Under the pieces are notes generated by a model. The model did not search any database. It saw only the letters and a list, made by a program, of their open reading frames with translations, and had not been told where the DNA came from. The position numbers and the translations under genes are program-made. This document shows, piece after piece, positions 61,962 to 64,000 of a stretch of 64,000 nt of DNA. The stretch lies in contig JAKSIJ010000001.1 in NCBI GenBank assembly GCA_024398875.1, positions 310,001-374,000 on the forward strand, written 5' to 3'. Numbering within the stretch: position 1 is the first letter of the stretch; every line of letters begins with the position of its first letter. Source of the DNA: Fibrobacter sp. Its GTDB lineage: Bacteria; Fibrobacterota; Fibrobacteria; Fibrobacterales; Fibrobacteraceae.

Positions 61962-62571
61962 TTTCCAACCTCAAATCATAAATGCTCTTGTAGGTTTTCA
62001 GCGGAAATTCGCCGATATATTTGTCTACATCGGCACGCGTGATTTTAGCCCGCCGAATAAAGCCCTTGATGCGGTCGGGAGCCTCCTCCTCGCATTCGTA
62101 ATCCGTATATTCCTCAACATCCTTCAGCAAGTCCAGAAGTTGCAATGTGCTCGCATTTTCTCGCGTTATGGCAAACCGCGAACGACGAATGAAAAATGGA
62201 GTTTTGCCCACCTTGACTTCCCGGACTGCAGCCACAGCGTTATTCGAAACAATTTCAGCTTTATACGGCACCTGCAGCGTGAGCCCCAGCTGGTTCGCAA
62301 AGGTGTAACCGGAATAATACCCATACACGTCGCGCTCATTTGAAATGTACTTGTATTCCGCCACCATATTGGCCGACGGCCTTGGATAGTATTCTCCATC
62401 GGGGTCTGGCAAGAAGAACACTCCCGCCTCAAAGCGAAACAACTGGTGATTGTCGCACAGTTTTTTGAACTGCTGACGAAGATTCACCGGGGATAGCCCC
62501 AAACATTCTGCATCGGCCGTGAAGATGGGCTTGCCCGGACCAAAATTCTTTCTCAGAAATTCAAGCAGCAT
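61948..62571 (-). CDS. AbiEi-type antitoxin (DUF6088-like)
   Basis: 207 residues. Antitoxin of the AbiE type IV system; it is a DNA-binding repressor of its own operon. Seen: an N-terminal winged-helix segment (LSPVNLRQQFKKLCDNHQLF then RFEAGVFFLPDPDGEYYPRP), YGYYSGYTFANQLGLTLQVP and FFIRRSRFAITRENASTLQL. It is the upstream gene of the pair. A perfect inverted repeat lies 15-49 bases before its start and is its likely binding site. Confidence 0.88.
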   Translation of the reverse strand: MLLEFLRKNFGPGKPIFTADAECLGLSPVNLRQQFKKLCDNHQLFRFEAGVFFLPDPDGEYYPRPSANMVAEYKYISNERDVYGYYSGYTFANQLGLTLQVPYKAEIVSNNAVAAVREVKVGKTPFFIRRSRFAITRENASTLQLLDLLKDVEEYTDYECEEEAPDRIKGFIRRAKITRADVDKYIGEFPLKTYKSIYDLRLESVLA

Positions 62572-62585
62572 ATTTTCTCCATCAT

Positions 62586-62620
62586 TAACGGAATTTAATA
62601 TACATAATCAAATTCCGTTA
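62586..62620 (-). promoter_or_regulatory. Perfect 11-bp inverted repeat: AbiEi operator
   Basis: TAACGGAATTT (62586-62596) and AAATTCCGTTA (62610-62620) with a 13-base AT-rich spacer, 15 bases before the antitoxin start. AbiEi proteins are known to bind inverted repeats in their own promoter, which this fits. Confidence 0.8.
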
Positions 62621-62707
62621 GTCAAGAGAAAAACAGAAAAAATCAGCCCAAGAATGACTACTTTGCGGCAAGTTTAGCCTTTCATTCGGCAATTTCGCGA
62701 GCCTGTG

Positions 62708-62848
62708 TCAGGCCGTCGGTTTTGCTCCACTCACAGCAGCAAGTCGCGCCTCAAGTTCTGCAATTTTGCGGTTTTTCTCCTCAATGATTTTCTCATTGCG
62801 GTCGCGCTCTCTTTCAACAGCAAGCTGGATTTCCTGTTCCCATGTCAT
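62708..62848 (-). pseudogene. Small charged coiled-coil ORF, likely decayed gene end
   Basis: 46 codons with AGGAG before the ATG, giving AVERERDRNEKIIEEKNRK and similar heptad-like sequence. The same frame continues upstream of this ATG to near the YgjP stop as TDGLTQERY, and a second copy of that sequence (TDGLTQAR, from CCGACGGCCTGACACAGGC) appears after the stop in another frame. The pattern suggests the broken 3' part of an Rpn-like or other coiled-coil gene. Confidence 0.5.
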
Positions 62849-62886
62849 ATAGCGCTCCTGTGTTAAGCCATCGGTGCGGTACCATT

Positions 62887-63594
62887 TTACAAACGTTCCA
62901 ATTTATCCTTTCGTTTTTCCCAATCGGGTAAGCGTTGCTCCAGCAACCTGTAAAATGCTTTTCCGTGGTCATTATACTTCAAATGGCAAAGTTCATGAAT
63001 GACAACATACTCAATGCATTCCCTTGGAGCAGCAATAAGACCTGAATTAAGCGTCAGCACACCACCTTTGGAAAGCGAGCCCCACCTCGTTTTCATATAA
63101 CGGACCTGCATCCTCAACGGAATCGACACCGCATATTTATCGCGGTAATACGCTAAAACTTTTTCAAAATACGATTTAGCGCGTTTGCGAAGCCATTCAT
63201 CTAAAAGGGCTTTTATTACCAGCGGATTATCTTTTTTCGCTGAAACGAAAATAAATCCCCCAGAAATCTTTACAGGCTTTGAAACTGCATCTCCGCGAAG
63301 AAGATTAACTTTCAGGCGATAATGGCGACCCAAATACATGTGTGTTTCGCCACTCATATACTGGCGAGGAGGTTTCTTTTTCGGAAACTTCGCAAACCAA
63401 TTCTGTTTTTCAACGATCCATGCTGCTCGCTTTTTTACCTTAGCGGCAACAAAATCTTGTGACGAACCAATTGGAGCCTTTACCTCAACAGATCGGTCTG
63501 GCAATACGGAAATTTCCATGGTTTTTCGTTCGCAAAACTCGATCACATAGGAAATTTGCCGATCACCATAGGCTATGTGATATTCATTATTCAT
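62887..63594 (-). CDS. YgjP-type (M48-like) metallopeptidase
   Basis: 235 residues from the ATG ending at 63594, which overlaps the HsdR stop by 8 bases. YgjP/SprT-like zinc protease domain: HELCH at residues 200-204 with the third ligand candidate H210 in HLKYNDHGKAFYRLL. The preceding MKTRWGSLSKGGVLTLNSGL and YVVIHELCHLKY are the family signature, and the N-terminal KVKKRAAWIVEKQNWF is also common. Genes of this type are often found next to type I restriction hsdR genes; the link in function is not known. Confidence 0.9.
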   Translation of the reverse strand: MNNEYHIAYGDRQISYVIEFCERKTMEISVLPDRSVEVKAPIGSSQDFVAAKVKKRAAWIVEKQNWFAKFPKKKPPRQYMSGETHMYLGRHYRLKVNLLRGDAVSKPVKISGGFIFVSAKKDNPLVIKALLDEWLRKRAKSYFEKVLAYYRDKYAVSIPLRMQVRYMKTRWGSLSKGGVLTLNSGLIAAPRECIEYVVIHELCHLKYNDHGKAFYRLLEQRLPDWEKRKDKLERL

Positions 63595-64000
63595 GAGAGC
63601 GTCGCCTTGCCACATTCATAATCTTGTCTTCAAAATCATCAATGTTTTCGCTAGTCCAACCTAGGTTTTCGCGAACGCCAATTTCGTCGTACAGCAGGTT
63701 GTCGAGTTCATCTCGAACACGATTTTGGGCATCTACATCTTCCCAGAACTGAACCTTGTTATGGTCAATAAAAGCTTGGTCAATAAACAGGGCGGCTTTT
63801 ACTGCGAAACTTTTGGCTTCGTCTATTGAACATTTATCTTTTTCTTTAAAGGCTGCCAGAGCTACGCCGTAATATGCTGCTGCGTCATCGTTACCAGCCA
63901 GTTCTTCTGGAAGGTCATCGCGTTTTTTATTTCGTTCCTGTTCCTGTAATTCCGTTACGGATTTTAAATAGGCGTCATCGGAAATTTTGTGTGCCAGGAA
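63587..64000 (-). CDS. hsdR: Type I restriction enzyme R subunit, C-terminal part (5' outside window)
   Basis: 138 codons ending in TAA at 63587-63589, open to the right edge. The reading gives FLAHKISDDAYLKSVTELQE near the start, then AAAYYGVALAAFKEKDKCSI, FIDHNKVQFWEDVDAQNRVR and DELDNLLYDEIGVRENLGWT, like the helical C-terminal region of HsdR that binds the modification core. The helicase and nuclease domains lie beyond the window. With YgjP it marks a type I restriction-modification locus. Confidence 0.75.
   Translation of the reverse strand, partial: FLAHKISDDAYLKSVTELQEQERNKKRDDLPEELAGNDDAAAYYGVALAAFKEKDKCSIDEAKSFAVKAALFIDQAFIDHNKVQFWEDVDAQNRVRDELDNLLYDEIGVRENLGWTSENIDDFEDKIMNVARRRSHE

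Noticed and set aside
1-64000. CRISPR arrays or complete insertion sequences
   Set aside because: No regularly spaced direct repeats and no classic transposase with terminal inverted repeats are visible; the Rpn protein is a nuclease and not a typical IS element.

Overview
The window looks like a chromosome segment of Fibrobacter (F. succinogenes or a close gut relative). The main pointer is the lipoprotein at 5076-7106. It ends in a FISUMP domain (Fibrobacter succinogenes major paralogous domain), carries the serine-rich linker usual in that genus, and sits among ordinary Gram-negative housekeeping genes. Gene density is high, and most genes lie in short operons with overlapping or nearly touching ends.

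Region by region. (1) 1-14.8 kb is mostly core: a partial outer-membrane-like protein, a DUF3108 protein, purE and purD (one leftward block), a membrane protein of unknown function, the FISUMP lipoprotein, the dxr-rseP pair, a small unknown protein, a PBP4-type D,D-carboxypeptidase fused to a DUF1460 amidase, aroA, and a divergent acyl-ACP thioesterase. (2) 14.8-39.5 kb is a large surface-polysaccharide locus. It starts with a leftward Wzc-type tyrosine autokinase. A rightward operon (17.0-32.2 kb) follows, with two CotH-like lipoproteins, a Wzx flippase, a DegT aminotransferase, a set of carboxylic-acid enzymes (TIM-barrel protein, ATP-grasp ligase, CitE-like lyase, 2-hydroxyacid dehydrogenase, MmgE/PrpD protein, split class-I-fumarase-like beta and alpha subunits), two acyltransferases and a WecF/GT56-like transferase. 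A leftward operon (39.5-32.2 kb) supplies an epimerase, three glycosyltransferases, an EpsG-like polymerase, a Stealth phosphotransferase, a truncated branching transferase and a secreted EEP-family hydrolase. (3) 39.5-46.2 kb holds a DEAD-box RNA helicase, an AAA/STAND-like ATPase with palindromes in front of it, glucokinase, an MBL-fold hydrolase, an exported thioredoxin-like protein and a membrane-anchored HIRAN protein. (4) 46.3-55.9 kb is a complete recC-recB-recD operon. (5) 56-59 kb has an NMO-like flavoprotein, a ComEC-like MBL lipoprotein, a small two-zinc-site protein and tRNA-His. (6) 59.2-64 kb, after the tRNA, is accessory and defence-like: an Rpn/PD-(D/E)XK protein, a SIMPL protein, an AbiEi/AbiEii toxin-antitoxin pair with a near-textbook operator, a decayed ORF, a YgjP metallopeptidase and the end of a type I restriction HsdR.

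How it fits together. The polysaccharide operon can be read as a pathway that makes a 4-amino sugar (DegT), builds an unusual hydroxy/unsaturated di- or tricarboxylic acid (CitE-like, PrpD-like, fumarase-like, 2-hydroxyacid dehydrogenase), joins acid to amine with the ATP-grasp ligase, transfers the sugar (GT56), flips it (Wzx), polymerises it (EpsG-like) and controls chain length (Wzc). The enzyme families are read from the sequence. The order of reactions and the identity of the acid are inference. This carboxylate module is the best candidate here for an undescribed system. A repeated operator-like motif, TGTCA-N5-TGACA, occurs twice before the HIRAN gene and once before the SIMPL gene and may mark a small regulon.
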